DNA of 52,101 bases, taken from positions 1-52,101 of the forward strand of contig RXJW01000027.1 in NCBI GenBank assembly GCA_003963005.1, read 5' to 3'. The notes under the pieces are model-generated. The model saw only the letters and a program-made list of their open reading frames with translations, was not told where the DNA came from and did no database searches. A program made the translations under genes and the position numbers. This document shows positions 19,341-28,234 of this stretch, in pieces. This stretch comes from Burkholderiales bacterium. Lineage in GTDB: Bacteria > Pseudomonadota > Gammaproteobacteria > Burkholderiales > Burkholderiaceae_C. How positions within the stretch are numbered: the stretch's first letter is position 1; the number at the start of each line of letters is the position of its first letter.

Positions 19341-20552
19341 TCAGGCGTGCGCAGCGCGCAGACGCATGGAGAACGCCTGCAATTCAGCGATGCCGCTTTC
19401 TTCCGCACGACGGCACCAGGCTTGCAGGTCAGCCACCAGCTGCTCGGCCGACACATTGGTGCGCGTCCAAAGCTGGCGCAGTTCCTCACGCATGGTGACA
19501 AGCTTGTCGATGACCGGGCTGGCCGCGCGAGCGCTGGCCAGTTCACCCTGCACGGCGGCCGGGATGCGGTCCTGATCGCGATGCAGCCAGCGCTTGGCCA
19601 GCTTGAGCTGGGCGATGCGCTCGCTGTGCTTGCCGCCTTCGGCCTTGATGCGCGCCAGTTCCGTGGCGCAGGCCCCCTTCAGGCCCCGGGCATAGGTCGC
19701 CATCACTTCGTAGCGATTGGCGATCAGCGCTTCCAGCGTGCGGGCATCGGCCGGCTTGACTTCACCCAGGCTCAGCTTGGGCGCCGTCTTGCGGACCTTG
19801 GCCCAGCCCAGCATTTCCAGGCCGCGGATGTACATCCAGCCGATGTCGAATTCGTAGGGCTTGACCGAGAACTTGGCCGACGTCGGGTAGGTGTGGTGGT
19901 TGTTGTGAAGCTCTTCGCCACCGACGATCAGCGTCCAGGGCGTCAGGTTGGTCGAGGCGTCAGGCGCCTCGAAATTCCGGTAACCCCAGTAATGCCCGAT
20001 GCCGTTGATCACGCCCGCGGCCCAAAACGGGATCCACGCCATCTGGATGGCCCAGATCGTGGCGCCGATCGCGCCGAACAGCGTCACGTTGATGATCAGC
20101 ATCAGGCCGACACCCTGCCAGCTGTACTTGCTGTAGAGGTGGTTCTCGATCCAGTCGTCCGGCGTGCCGCGGCTGTACTTGGCGATGGTCTCGGCGTTCT
20201 TGGCCTCGGCGCGGTAGAGCTCCGCGCCCTCGGCCAACACCTTCTTTAGGCCGCGCGTCTGGGGGCTGTGCGGGTCTTCCTCGGTTTCGCACTTGGCGTG
20301 GTGCTTGCGGTGGATGGCCACCCACTCCTTGGTGACCATGCCGGTGGTCAGCCACAGCCAGAAGCGGAAGAAATGCGACGGGATGGGACCGAGGTCCAGC
20401 GCGCGGTGCGCCTGGGCACGATGCAGGAAGATGGTGACCGAAGCGATCGTGATGTGAGTCACAACCAAGGTGTAGACCACCAGTTGCCAGGCACTGAAGT
20501 CGGCCAGCCCGTGGGCGACCCAATTCAACAGCGCTTCGAAGAATGCATTCAT
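19341..20552 (-). CDS. Membrane fatty acid (acyl-CoA-type) desaturase
   Basis: The 403-residue protein has the three histidine boxes of membrane di-iron desaturases: HRAQAH near residue 44, HRKHH near residue 82 and HNNHH near residue 217. Hydrophobic spans surround them (VVYTLVVTHITIASVTIFL and a second pair near 150-190). It would introduce a delta-9 double bond into acyl chains at the inner membrane and thus adjust fluidity. The C-terminal ~120 residues are helical and charged with no motif I recognise; the same extension is common in proteobacterial homologues. The ATG at 20552 fits, with a promoter about 50 bases upstream. Confidence 0.92.
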   Translation of the reverse strand: MNAFFEALLNWVAHGLADFSAWQLVVYTLVVTHITIASVTIFLHRAQAHRALDLGPIPSHFFRFWLWLTTGMVTKEWVAIHRKHHAKCETEEDPHSPQTRGLKKVLAEGAELYRAEAKNAETIAKYSRGTPDDWIENHLYSKYSWQGVGLMLIINVTLFGAIGATIWAIQMAWIPFWAAGVINGIGHYWGYRNFEAPDASTNLTPWTLIVGGEELHNNHHTYPTSAKFSVKPYEFDIGWMYIRGLEMLGWAKVRKTAPKLSLGEVKPADARTLEALIANRYEVMATYARGLKGACATELARIKAEGGKHSERIAQLKLAKRWLHRDQDRIPAAVQGELASARAASPVIDKLVTMREELRQLWTRTNVSAEQLVADLQAWCRRAEESGIAELQAFSMRLRAAHA

Positions 20553-20596
20553 GCGTTCAAAACCTCAGCCGATAGCGGCCATGCAAAAGAAGCTTC

Positions 20597-20624
20597 ATTG
20601 TAGGGGTGTGACTCCAAAATCAAG
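20597..20624 (-). promoter_or_regulatory. Sigma-70 promoter of the desaturase gene
   Basis: On the minus strand CTTGAT (20624-20619) is followed by 16 bases and TACAAT (20602-20597). The predicted start is about 38 bases before the desaturase ATG. The -10 is one base from consensus. Confidence 0.6.
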
Positions 20625-20692
20625 CCGTTCATCGCACCGCATTTGGGCGGACGCGTGTGAATCCACCCGTTCCTTGACCCCAATCAAGGCCC

Positions 20693-21955
20693 TCAGGCCT
20701 TGCGCTCCCAGGCCACGGCGAAGAATCCATCCGTGGCATGGCGGTGCGGCCACAACCGAAGCGCCCCGCTGTCGACCAGCTCGCCGGCGCGCTCAACCTG
20801 AGCCTTCCCGAGCACCTCGTCGGCCGCCAGCGGCACAAAGTCAGGGTGAGCGGCTGCGAATTCAGCGGCAATCAGCTCGTTCTCGGCGTCCAGCAGGCTG
20901 CAGGTCGCATAGACCAGCCGGCCGCCCGGCTTCACGAGACGCGCCGCGCTCGCGAGGATGGCGCGCTGCTTGTCCTGAAGTTCGGCCACAGCCTGGGGCG
21001 ACTGGCGCCACTTCAGGTCCGGGTTGCGGCGCAGCGTGCCCAGGCCCGAACAGGGCGCGTCCACCAGCACCCGGTCGATCTTGCCGGCCAGACGCTTGAT
21101 GCGGTCATCGCGCTCGTGGGCGATCTGAGCCGGGTAGACGTTGGACAGCCCGCTGCGCGCCAGCCGCGGCTTGAGCGCGTCCAGGCGATGGCCCGAGACG
21201 TCAAAGGCGTACAGCCGCCCGGTGTTGCGCATCGCCGCGCCGAGGGCCAGCGTCTTGCCGCCTGCCCCGGCGCAAAAGTCGACCACCATTTCGCCGCGCT
21301 TGGGCGCCAAGAGCAGCGCGAGCAGCTGGCTGCCCTCGTCCTGCACCTCGATCGAGCCGTTGGTGAACAGCTCTAGCTTGTTCAGCGCCGGCTTGCCGTC
21401 CACGCGCAAGCCCCAGGGCGAGAAAGGCGTGGGTACCGCGTCGATACCGGCTGCCTTGAGCGCCGCCTGCGCCTCCTCGCGCTTGAGCTTCAGGGTGTTC
21501 ACGCGCAAGTCCAGCGGTGCCGCTTCGTTCAGCGCTGCGGCCAGACGCCAGAACTCGTCCTCGCCCAGGCGCGCCAGCAAGGGCTCGGCCAGCCAGTCAG
21601 GCATGTTGTGTCGCAGCTTCGGCGCCAGGCTCTCGGGAGAAATCGCCTGCACCTGGCTCAACCAGTGCTTCTCCGCCGGGCTCAGGGCGCCCTGCAGGAA
21701 GCTCTCGCTGCCACGCCAGGCCAGCATGGCGAGCCGGCGCGGCATCGGGCCGCTGCCGCTCTGGGCCAGGTTCTGGAACTTCAGCCGCTCACGCAGCAGC
21801 GCGTAGACGGTTTCGGCCAGGCAGGCGCGCTCGCGCTGGCCGAGGTTCTTGTGTTGACGAAAGAAGGCCGAGACGGTGGCGTCGGCCGGCGCGTCGAGCT
21901 TGTTGACGGCACCGATCAGTTCGGCGCACAGCTCCAGCAGGGCATTAGGATGCAT
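20693..21955 (-). CDS. RsmB-like rRNA cytosine-C5 methyltransferase
   Basis: The 420-residue protein has a Rossmann methyltransferase domain with SAM-binding VVDFCAGAGGKTLALGAAM. Both catalytic cysteine motifs are present: DAPCSGLGTLRRNPDLKW and VYATCSLLDAENE. The N-terminal ~140 residues are a reduced NusB-like region. The family methylates C5 of cytosine in RNA, with 16S rRNA C967 as the RsmB target; which cytosine is modified here is not determinable. The ATG at 21955 is 26 bases from the divergent DUF1345 gene. Confidence 0.88.
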   Translation of the reverse strand: MHPNALLELCAELIGAVNKLDAPADATVSAFFRQHKNLGQRERACLAETVYALLRERLKFQNLAQSGSGPMPRRLAMLAWRGSESFLQGALSPAEKHWLSQVQAISPESLAPKLRHNMPDWLAEPLLARLGEDEFWRLAAALNEAAPLDLRVNTLKLKREEAQAALKAAGIDAVPTPFSPWGLRVDGKPALNKLELFTNGSIEVQDEGSQLLALLLAPKRGEMVVDFCAGAGGKTLALGAAMRNTGRLYAFDVSGHRLDALKPRLARSGLSNVYPAQIAHERDDRIKRLAGKIDRVLVDAPCSGLGTLRRNPDLKWRQSPQAVAELQDKQRAILASAARLVKPGGRLVYATCSLLDAENELIAAEFAAAHPDFVPLAADEVLGKAQVERAGELVDSGALRLWPHRHATDGFFAVAWERKA

Positions 21956-21981
21956 CGCCGCATTATCCCAAGCCGCCCCGC

Positions 21982-22626
21982 ATGACTCTCTGGCACCAGT
22001 TGCGCCTGCGCCCTCGCCTGCTGACGGCGGTCCTCGTGGGCAGCGCGCTCGCCGCGGCCTGGCCGGGCATCACGAGCCTGCAGACGCGGCTGCTGATCGG
22101 CTGGAACCTGGTGATCTGGATCTACCTGCCGCTGGTGTTCTGGATGATGCTCGGCCAGAGCGGCCGCGTGGACGTCCAGGCCCGCGCTCGTCGCCTGAAC
22201 GAAGGTGTGCCGGTGGTGCTGCTGCTCGCGGTGCTCGGCGCGCTGGCCAGCCTGGCGGCCATCACGCTGGAGCTCCAGGCTGCCCGGCAGACGCATGACA
22301 CCCGCTACGTACTGCTCGCGCTGGCCACCGTGGCCGGTTCGTGGCTGCTGTTGCCTGTGGAGTTCGGGCTGGCCTACGCGAGCCTCTACCACCGCGAGGG
22401 CAAGGGCCATTGCGGCCTGGAGTTCCCGGGCGACGACAGCGCGCCGGACTACGCCGACTTCCTGTACTTCTCGATCACGGTGGCTGCCACGTCGCAGACG
22501 TCGGACGTGGTCGTCAATGCCAAGCCGATGCGCCGCCTCGTGCTGCTGCAGGCGCTGATCGCCTTCGTCTTCAACACGGGCGTGCTGGCCCTGTCGATCA
22601 ACATCCTGGCCGGGCTGATCAGCTGA
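21982..22626 (+). CDS. DUF1345 membrane protein
   Basis: The 214-residue protein has about five transmembrane segments (near residues 14-29, 38-55, 77-97, 107-128 and 190-212). DFLYFSITVAATSQTSDVVV is the conserved signature of DUF1345. The function of the family is not established. The 3' end overlaps the convergent purN stop by 8 bases. Confidence 0.85.
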   Translation: MTLWHQLRLRPRLLTAVLVGSALAAAWPGITSLQTRLLIGWNLVIWIYLPLVFWMMLGQSGRVDVQARARRLNEGVPVVLLLAVLGALASLAAITLELQAARQTHDTRYVLLALATVAGSWLLLPVEFGLAYASLYHREGKGHCGLEFPGDDSAPDYADFLYFSITVAATSQTSDVVVNAKPMRRLVLLQALIAFVFNTGVLALSINILAGLIS

Positions 22627-23251
22627 GCAGCAGCTGCTGAGGCGCGCCGTCGCGATGGGCGACGACCTCACCCGACCACACCAGCGCATCCTCGACGAAC
22701 CAGCGCACCGACTGCGGATAGATGCGGTGCTCCGCGGTCAGCACCCGCGCCCCCAGGGCCTGGGCGTCATCACCGGGCATCACCGGCACGACCCCCTGCA
22801 TGATGATCGCCCCGTGGTCGAGCTCCGCGGTCACGAAATGCACGGTCGCCCCGGCCACCTTGCAGCCCATCGCCAGCGCGCGCTCGTGCGTGTGAAGGCC
22901 CGTGAAGGCCGGCAGCAGCGATGGGTGGATGTTGAGCATGCGGCGCGCATAGCGGGCCGTGAAGGCCGGCGTGAGGATGCGCATGAAGCCGGCCAGCACC
23001 ACCAGGTCGGGCGAGAAGCCGTCGATGACCTGGGCCAGCTCGGCGTCGAAGTCCTCGCGGCTGGCGAAGGCCTTGTGGTCGACCACCGCTGTTGCGATGC
23101 CGCGTGCCGCGGCGAACTGCAGGCCGCCGGCGTCGGGGCGGTTGCTGATGACCGCGGCGACCTGGGCAGGCCACCCCTCGGCCTCACAGGCCTTGACGAT
23201 GGCTTCCATGTTGGAGCCCCGCCCCGAAATCAGAATGACCAGTCGCTTCAT
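22619..23251 (-). CDS. purN: Phosphoribosylglycinamide formyltransferase
   Basis: The 210-residue enzyme transfers the formyl group of 10-formyl-tetrahydrofolate to GAR in purine synthesis. It begins MKRLVILISGRGSNMEAIV and holds the catalytic triad in RMLNIHPSLLPAF (Asn, His) and ELDHG (Asp). GLHTHERAL is the usual substrate loop. The ATG at 23251 is fixed by homology; it is 37 bases from the divergent trpS start. Confidence 0.95.
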   Translation of the reverse strand: MKRLVILISGRGSNMEAIVKACEAEGWPAQVAAVISNRPDAGGLQFAAARGIATAVVDHKAFASREDFDAELAQVIDGFSPDLVVLAGFMRILTPAFTARYARRMLNIHPSLLPAFTGLHTHERALAMGCKVAGATVHFVTAELDHGAIIMQGVVPVMPGDDAQALGARVLTAEHRIYPQSVRWFVEDALVWSGEVVAHRDGAPQQLLLS

Positions 23252-23288
23252 GGGGCCGCAAGTGTAGGCGAGCGACAATCCGCCCCCC

Positions 23289-24290
23289 ATGTCGACAACC
23301 GCCCCCACCCGTCCGCGCCTCCTCTCCGGCATGCGCCCCACCGGCGCCCTGCACCTGGGCCACTACCACGGCGCCATCAAGAACTGGGTGCGCCTGCAGG
23401 ACAGCCACGAAGGCTTCTTCTTCGTGGCCGACTGGCATGCGCTGACCACCCAGCGCCCCAACGGCGAGACGCTCACCCGCCACGTCTACGAGATGGTGAC
23501 GGACTGGCTCGCCGCCGGCCTGGATCCGGAACGCTGCACGCTCTTCCTCCAGAGCCGCATGCCCGAGCACGCCGAGCTGTTCACACTGCTGGCGATGTGC
23601 ACGCCGTCGAGCTGGCTGGCGCGCATGCCGAGCTACAAGGACCAGGTCGCAGCCGACGCCGAGCTGGCGACCTATGGCTTCCTGGGCTATCCGCTGCTGC
23701 AGGCGGCCGACATCCTGCTCTACAAGCCCGCCGGCGTGCCGGTCGGCGAGGACCAGACGGCGCACGTCGAGGTGACCCGCGAAGTCGCACGGCGATTCAA
23801 CCGGCTCTATGCGGAGTCGACGCCCGTCTTCGTCGAGCCCCAGGCGCTGCTGACCGAGACCGCCCGCGTGCCGGGGCTGGACGGCCAGAAGATGAGCAAG
23901 AGCCTGGACAACGCGATCGCGATGCGGGACGAGCCCGAGGTGACGGCCACCAAGATCCGCACCATGCCGACCGACCCGCAGCGCGTGCGCCGCAGCGACG
24001 CCGGCGACCCGTCGCGCTGCCCGGTCTGGCCCCTGCACCAGATCTACAGCGACGAGGCCACGCGCGCTGCCTGTGACACCGGCTGCCGCAGCGCGAGCAT
24101 CGGCTGCCTCGACTGCAAGCAGCCGCTGATCGAAGCCATCCAGCGCGAGCAGGCCCCGTGGCGGGAACGAGCCGCCGGACTGGACCCCCAGCAGGTCAAG
24201 TGGACGCTGGAGGTCGGCACCGAACGCGCCCGTGCCGTGGCGCGCAAGACGCTGCGCGAGGTGCGTGCGGCGATGGGGCTGGTGGCGTGA
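23289..24290 (+). CDS. trpS: Tryptophanyl-tRNA synthetase
   Basis: The 333-residue class I synthetase shows the HIGH-like HLGH in PTGALHLGHYHGAIKNW and the KMSKS loop in QKMSKSLDNAIAM. VGEDQTAHVEVTREVARRFN is typical of TrpS. The region CPVWPLHQIY...CDTGC...GCLDCK marks the cysteine-containing subgroup found in betaproteobacteria. It is translationally coupled to the next gene, with stop and start overlapping by 4 bases. Confidence 0.95.
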   Translation: MSTTAPTRPRLLSGMRPTGALHLGHYHGAIKNWVRLQDSHEGFFFVADWHALTTQRPNGETLTRHVYEMVTDWLAAGLDPERCTLFLQSRMPEHAELFTLLAMCTPSSWLARMPSYKDQVAADAELATYGFLGYPLLQAADILLYKPAGVPVGEDQTAHVEVTREVARRFNRLYAESTPVFVEPQALLTETARVPGLDGQKMSKSLDNAIAMRDEPEVTATKIRTMPTDPQRVRRSDAGDPSRCPVWPLHQIYSDEATRAACDTGCRSASIGCLDCKQPLIEAIQREQAPWRERAAGLDPQQVKWTLEVGTERARAVARKTLREVRAAMGLVA

Positions 24291-24697
24291 CCCAACCCAT
24301 CCACGTGACGGACCTGGAGGCCGCCATCAACTGGTGGCGCGAGCGTTCGCCATCGCCGGACGGCATCAGCGCCGCCCCCGAGGTGCGCGCCTTGGCCGAG
24401 GCCTACGCGCTGCTGGCCCTCAGCCGCGCCACCGACGTCGATGCAGGCACGCTGTCACCACGCGCGCTGGAGGCCTGGCTGACCTGGTACGCCACCACGC
24501 CAGACTCGCCGTGCATCGCGATCTGCTCCACGGCCCAGGGCGACCCGGTCTGCAAGGGCTGCGGCCGCAGCTTCGACGAAGTGCAGCACTGGCCCGGCTT
24601 CGACCCGTTCGAGAAGCGGGCCGTGTGGCAGCGCATCACGCTGGATGGCACCGCCTGGCGCTTCAACCGCTACGCCGAACGCGGAGCCCGATCCTGA
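24287..24697 (+). CDS. DUF3717/DUF1289 fusion protein
   Basis: The 136-residue protein starts at a GTG that overlaps the trpS stop (GTGA). The N-terminal ~70 residues (IHVTDLEAAINWWRERSPSPDG) match DUF3717. The C-terminal half is a DUF1289 domain with SPCIAICSTAQGDPVCKGCGRSF, whose four cysteines probably bind metal. Function is unknown. It lies between trpS and a MATE gene in a plus-strand run with 4-base overlaps at both ends. Confidence 0.82.
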   Translation: MTQPIHVTDLEAAINWWRERSPSPDGISAAPEVRALAEAYALLALSRATDVDAGTLSPRALEAWLTWYATTPDSPCIAICSTAQGDPVCKGCGRSFDEVQHWPGFDPFEKRAVWQRITLDGTAWRFNRYAERGARS

Positions 24698-26037
24698 CCC
24701 GCATCCGCTTCACCGACAGCGTGCGCCGCATCGTGCCGCTGGCCTGGCCCGTGCTGGTCGGGCAGATCGCGGTGATGATGTTCAGCACGGTCGACACGCT
24801 GATGATGGGCCGCGTCAGCCCGGCCGACCTCGCAGCGCTGGCCGTGGGCTCCGCAGCCTACGTCACGATCTTCGTCGGCCTCATGGGCGTGGTGCTGGCG
24901 GTCGGCCCGATCGCAGGGCGCCAGTTCGGCGCCCAGGACCTGCCCGGCGCGGGGCAAAGCTTCGTGCAGGCGCAGTGGCTGGCACTGCTGCTGTGCGTCC
25001 CGGGCTGCCTGGCGCTGTGGTTCCCAGCCCCCTTCACGGCACTGGCCCAGCTCGACGCCGTGCAGGCGGGGAAGGTGCAGGCCTACACCCGACCCGAGGC
25101 CTTCGCCTTGCCCGCAGCCCTGCTGTTCACCGCCTTCCGGGGCTTCTCGACCGCGGTGAGCCGCCCCAAGGCGGTCATGGCGATGCAGCTGATCGGGCTG
25201 GCCGCCAAGGTGCCGTTGAATGCCGTGCTCGTGTTCGGCTGGGGCCCGCTGCCCGCCATGGGCGTGGCAGGCTGCGGCTGGGCCACGGCGATCGCCATGA
25301 TCGGGCAGGCCGCGGCCGCGCTGGCCCTGCTGCGCCGTGATCGCTTCTATGCGCCCTTCGCCATTCCATTTCTCTGGGCCACGCGCCCGCGCCTGGCCGA
25401 GCTGGCCGCCCTCGTGAAACTCGGGCTGCCCATGGGTGGGTCCATCCTGGTGGAAGTCACCGGGTTCACGTTCATGGCTTTCTTCGTGGCACGCCTGGGC
25501 GCCACCCCGGTGGCGGGGCACCAGATTGCGGTCAACCTCGTCGCGATGATGTTCATGATTGCGCTCGCCCAGGCCACCGCGGCAGGCACCTTGGTCGCCC
25601 AGCACCTGGGCGCCGGCGAGAAGCGCGAGGCGCGCATCGTGGGCCGGCACGCCATGACTTTGGCCGTCCTGGTGGCGGCCGGCGTCGGCGCCGTCGTGGC
25701 CGTCGCCCGCGGACCGATCGTCGGCATGTACACGGCCAATGCCTCCACCGCCGCTGCTGCCTTGCCGCTGCTCGTCTGGGTGTGGTTCTTCCACCTGGGG
25801 GACGCGATGCAGACGGTGGCCGCCTACGTCTTGCGTGCCTACCAGGTGGCCACCCTGCCGATGGTCATCTACGTCGTTGCCCTCTGGGGCGTGGGCATCG
25901 GAGGTGGCTACCTGCTGGCATTTGGCGCCGGCGGCGCCGGTGCCGTCGGCTTCTGGCAGGCTGCCACCGCGGGCTTGCTGACCGCTGGGCTGCTGCTCAG
26001 CCTGCTGCTCAAGCGAGTGTTCGACGAGAACCGCTAG
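24694..26037 (+). CDS. MATE family efflux transporter (NorM-type), apparent CTG start
   Basis: The 447-residue protein has about 12 hydrophobic segments. The N-terminal RIVPLAWPVLVGQIAVMMFSTVDTLMMG is typical of NorM-like MATE exporters, which use sodium or proton gradients to expel cations and drugs. The second half repeats the pattern (LPMGGSILVEVTGFTFMAFFVARLG). No ATG or GTG exists at the expected N-terminus. CTG at 24694 overlaps the upstream TGA as CTGA and has GGAG 7 bases upstream, so it is the best start; GTG at 24721 is the alternative but has no ribosome binding site. The stop overlaps the convergent kinase gene by 4 bases. Confidence 0.88.
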   Translation: MTRIRFTDSVRRIVPLAWPVLVGQIAVMMFSTVDTLMMGRVSPADLAALAVGSAAYVTIFVGLMGVVLAVGPIAGRQFGAQDLPGAGQSFVQAQWLALLLCVPGCLALWFPAPFTALAQLDAVQAGKVQAYTRPEAFALPAALLFTAFRGFSTAVSRPKAVMAMQLIGLAAKVPLNAVLVFGWGPLPAMGVAGCGWATAIAMIGQAAAALALLRRDRFYAPFAIPFLWATRPRLAELAALVKLGLPMGGSILVEVTGFTFMAFFVARLGATPVAGHQIAVNLVAMMFMIALAQATAAGTLVAQHLGAGEKREARIVGRHAMTLAVLVAAGVGAVVAVARGPIVGMYTANASTAAAALPLLVWVWFFHLGDAMQTVAAYVLRAYQVATLPMVIYVVALWGVGIGGGYLLAFGAGGAGAVGFWQAATAGLLTAGLLLSLLLKRVFDENR

Positions 26038-27422
26038 GCCGGCGCGGCGGGCAGGAAGATCACGAAGCGACTGCCACCGCCCTCGCGGGGCTGGCAGCTC
26101 ACCCGCCCGCCGTGGCGCTCGGCAATCTGCTTGACGAGACTCAGGCCCAGGCCCACACCACCGGCCATCTCCGCATGGCCTGGCAAGCGATAGAACGGTT
26201 CGAAGATGCGCTCCCGCTGCTCGACCGGCACGCCGGGGCCGCGGTCGGCCACGACGTACTCGAAGCCACCGGCCACCGGTCGAAGCGCCAGCTCCACCTC
26301 CGGCCCGCCGTAGCGCCGCGCGTTGTCGAGCAGATTGCGCAAGGCGCGTCGCAAGAGCCGCTCCTGGCCATGCACCCGACCGGTATCGGTCTCCGGCTCG
26401 AAGGCGACCTCGGCGCGCGCCGCTTCCTCTGCACCGAGGGCGAGCAGCTCGACGGGGTGCGCATCACCGACCGAACTGCCGGCCTCCAGACGGCTGGCGA
26501 GCAGGACTTCCTCCACGAGCGCGTCCAGTTCGGCGATGTTCACGTCGATCTCTCGCGCCAGCCGCTCCCGCTGAGCCGGGGCCGCATCGTCGAACATCGC
26601 AAACGCCATCTTCAAGCGGGCCAGTGGCGAGCGCAGTTCGTGGCTCGCATTGGCAAGCAGGGTCTGATGCGAGCGCAGCAGGGTCTCGATGCGATCGGCG
26701 GCCTGGTTGAAGCTGCTGGCCAGTGCGGCGACCTCGTCCTTGCCACCATCCTCCACACGGTGGGACAGATTGCCCGCACCGAACTGCTCCACACCACGTT
26801 TGAGAGCCTCCAGCCGGCGCGTCAGGCGACGCACCACCGGGTAGGCGCCTGCGGCGACACCGATGAACAGCAGCACCAGAACGACTGCCAGCGTCGACAC
26901 GGCAGGCGCTCCCGGCGACACCGGCCGGTGCAGCCACGGGCCGGCCCAGGGCCCTTCGTCGGCACGGGTTGGTCGCGGACCGGTCACCGGCGGGCTGACG
27001 GGGCCGCTGGCAACCGAGGCGCCGCCGGGCGGATTGGGCGGCCGCACGGTTCGCACCATGGCCAGCGTGCGCCCGTCGCCCAGGTGCGCGCTGACGATGA
27101 TGGCGCCGACATCGTCTGAGCGCCGCAGGAACATCGGTGTCGTCGCGATGCGGCGGCCGTCGGCATCGTCCAGTGCCAAGGGCATGCGCAGCCGCTGGCC
27201 CCAATCGGAAAACGCTGCCGCCTGGTCCTCGCGCGATGCGGTCACCGGCGGGAGCGCCAGCTTCAACAGCGCCGCCATCGCATTCAGACGCTCGCCGGCG
27301 GCCGTCTCGACGCTGCCGCGCTCCTGCTCGATGTGCCGCTGGAACAACCAGGCCGAGCCAAAGGCGAACGCCAGCAGCAGCGCCACCAGCGTCAGGTAGA
27401 TGCGGAGGTAGAGGCTTTTCAA
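26034..27422 (-). CDS. Two-component sensor histidine kinase (CpxA/EnvZ-like)
   Basis: The 462-residue kinase has transmembrane segments near residues 6-26 and 172-195, with a periplasmic domain containing a Pro/Gly-rich stretch. A HAMP domain (~195-250) precedes the H box LLANASHELRSPLARLKMAF, the N box LRRALRNLLDNARRYG and G boxes ADRGPGVP and GGVGLGLSLVKQI. The gene appears to start at TTG (27422) one base after the response regulator stop; no ATG precedes the first membrane helix and no clear ribosome binding site is seen, so coupling is likely. With the adjacent Spy-like gene, envelope stress or metal sensing is plausible. Confidence 0.88.
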   Translation of the reverse strand: MKSLYLRIYLTLVALLLAFAFGSAWLFQRHIEQERGSVETAAGERLNAMAALLKLALPPVTASREDQAAAFSDWGQRLRMPLALDDADGRRIATTPMFLRRSDDVGAIIVSAHLGDGRTLAMVRTVRPPNPPGGASVASGPVSPPVTGPRPTRADEGPWAGPWLHRPVSPGAPAVSTLAVVLVLLFIGVAAGAYPVVRRLTRRLEALKRGVEQFGAGNLSHRVEDGGKDEVAALASSFNQAADRIETLLRSHQTLLANASHELRSPLARLKMAFAMFDDAAPAQRERLAREIDVNIAELDALVEEVLLASRLEAGSSVGDAHPVELLALGAEEAARAEVAFEPETDTGRVHGQERLLRRALRNLLDNARRYGGPEVELALRPVAGGFEYVVADRGPGVPVEQRERIFEPFYRLPGHAEMAGGVGLGLSLVKQIAERHGGRVSCQPREGGGSRFVIFLPAAPA

Positions 27423-27423
27423 G

Positions 27424-28143
27424 TCAGGTCGCGTCGGCGTCGGCGTCCTGCTTGCGCGCGAACACGTAGCCAGCGCCGCGCACGGTCAGCACACGGCGGG
27501 GGTTCTTGGGATCGTCCTCGATGACCGCCCGGATGCGTGAGATGTGAACGTCGATGGAGCGGTCGAAGGCCTCCAGCGGATGGCCTTTGAGGGCGTCCAT
27601 GATCTGGTCACGGCTGAGCACGCGGCCGGGGCTTTGCGCCAGCACGACAAGCAGGTCGAACTGGTGGCTGGTCAGGTCGCAGATCTTGCCGTCCAGCCTT
27701 GCCACGCGGGCGGCCAGGTCGATCTCCAGGCGCCCGAAGCGCAGCACCTCGTCGCCGTCGAGCTTGGGTTCCAGGCGGCGCAGCAGCGCCTTGACACGGG
27801 CCTGCAGTTCACGCGGCTCGAAAGGCTTGGCCAGGTAGTCGTCTGCACCCAGCTCCAGCCCCAGGATGCGGTCCATGGGCTCGCCGCGGGCCGACAGCAT
27901 CAGCACAGGCTGGTGGCGCCAGCGCGGGTCGCCGCGCAGCCAACGGCAGAAGTCCAGGCCATCGCCGTCAGGCAGCATCAGGTCCAGCACCAGCAGTTCG
28001 AAACGGCTGTGCGACAGCGCCTCACGCGCGGCCGCCAGTGTGCCGGCCGTGCTCACCTCGAAACCGGCAGCACGCAGGTAGTCACCCACCATGCCGGTCA
28101 GGCGGGCATCATCATCTATCAACAGCAGTCGAGCGCTACTCAT
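27424..28143 (-). CDS. OmpR/PhoB-family response regulator
   Basis: The 239-residue protein has a receiver domain with the acidic pocket LLLIDDDAR, phospho-acceptor Asp in LLVLDLMLPDGDGLDF and Lys in YLAKPFEPREL. The C-terminal winged helix contains LTSHQFDLLVVLAQSPGRVLSRDQIMDAL and DRSIDVHISRIRAVIEDDPK. It is the partner of the kinase gene one base downstream. The ATG at 28143 (MSSARLLLIDDD) was chosen; an earlier start would translate through a terminator-like hairpin. Confidence 0.92.
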   Translation of the reverse strand: MSSARLLLIDDDARLTGMVGDYLRAAGFEVSTAGTLAAAREALSHSRFELLVLDLMLPDGDGLDFCRWLRGDPRWRHQPVLMLSARGEPMDRILGLELGADDYLAKPFEPRELQARVKALLRRLEPKLDGDEVLRFGRLEIDLAARVARLDGKICDLTSHQFDLLVVLAQSPGRVLSRDQIMDALKGHPLEAFDRSIDVHISRIRAVIEDDPKNPRRVLTVRGAGYVFARKQDADADAT

Positions 28144-28170
28144 CACCGGGGCCAACGAAGAAAAAGGAAT

Positions 28171-28190
28171 CCGGCGCGCCTCCGCGCCGG
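28171..28190 (-). terminator. Terminator-like hairpin between the Spy-like gene and the response regulator
   Basis: On the minus strand CCGGCGCG pairs with CGCGCCGG across the loop GAGG, followed by ATTCCTTTTTCTTC. It begins 44 bases past the Spy-like stop and ends about 27 bases before the response regulator ATG, so it could cap most transcripts and let a fraction continue. Confidence 0.75.
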
Positions 28191-28234
28191 TGGAACGGGG
28201 CTCAAGCATCGCAGAACTCCTGGGCGTGAGGGAA

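Noticed and set aside
21991..22005. TGGCACCAGTTGCG resembling a sigma-54 promoter
   Set aside because: The two elements are only 3 bases apart instead of 5, and it lies within the first codons of the DUF1345 gene.
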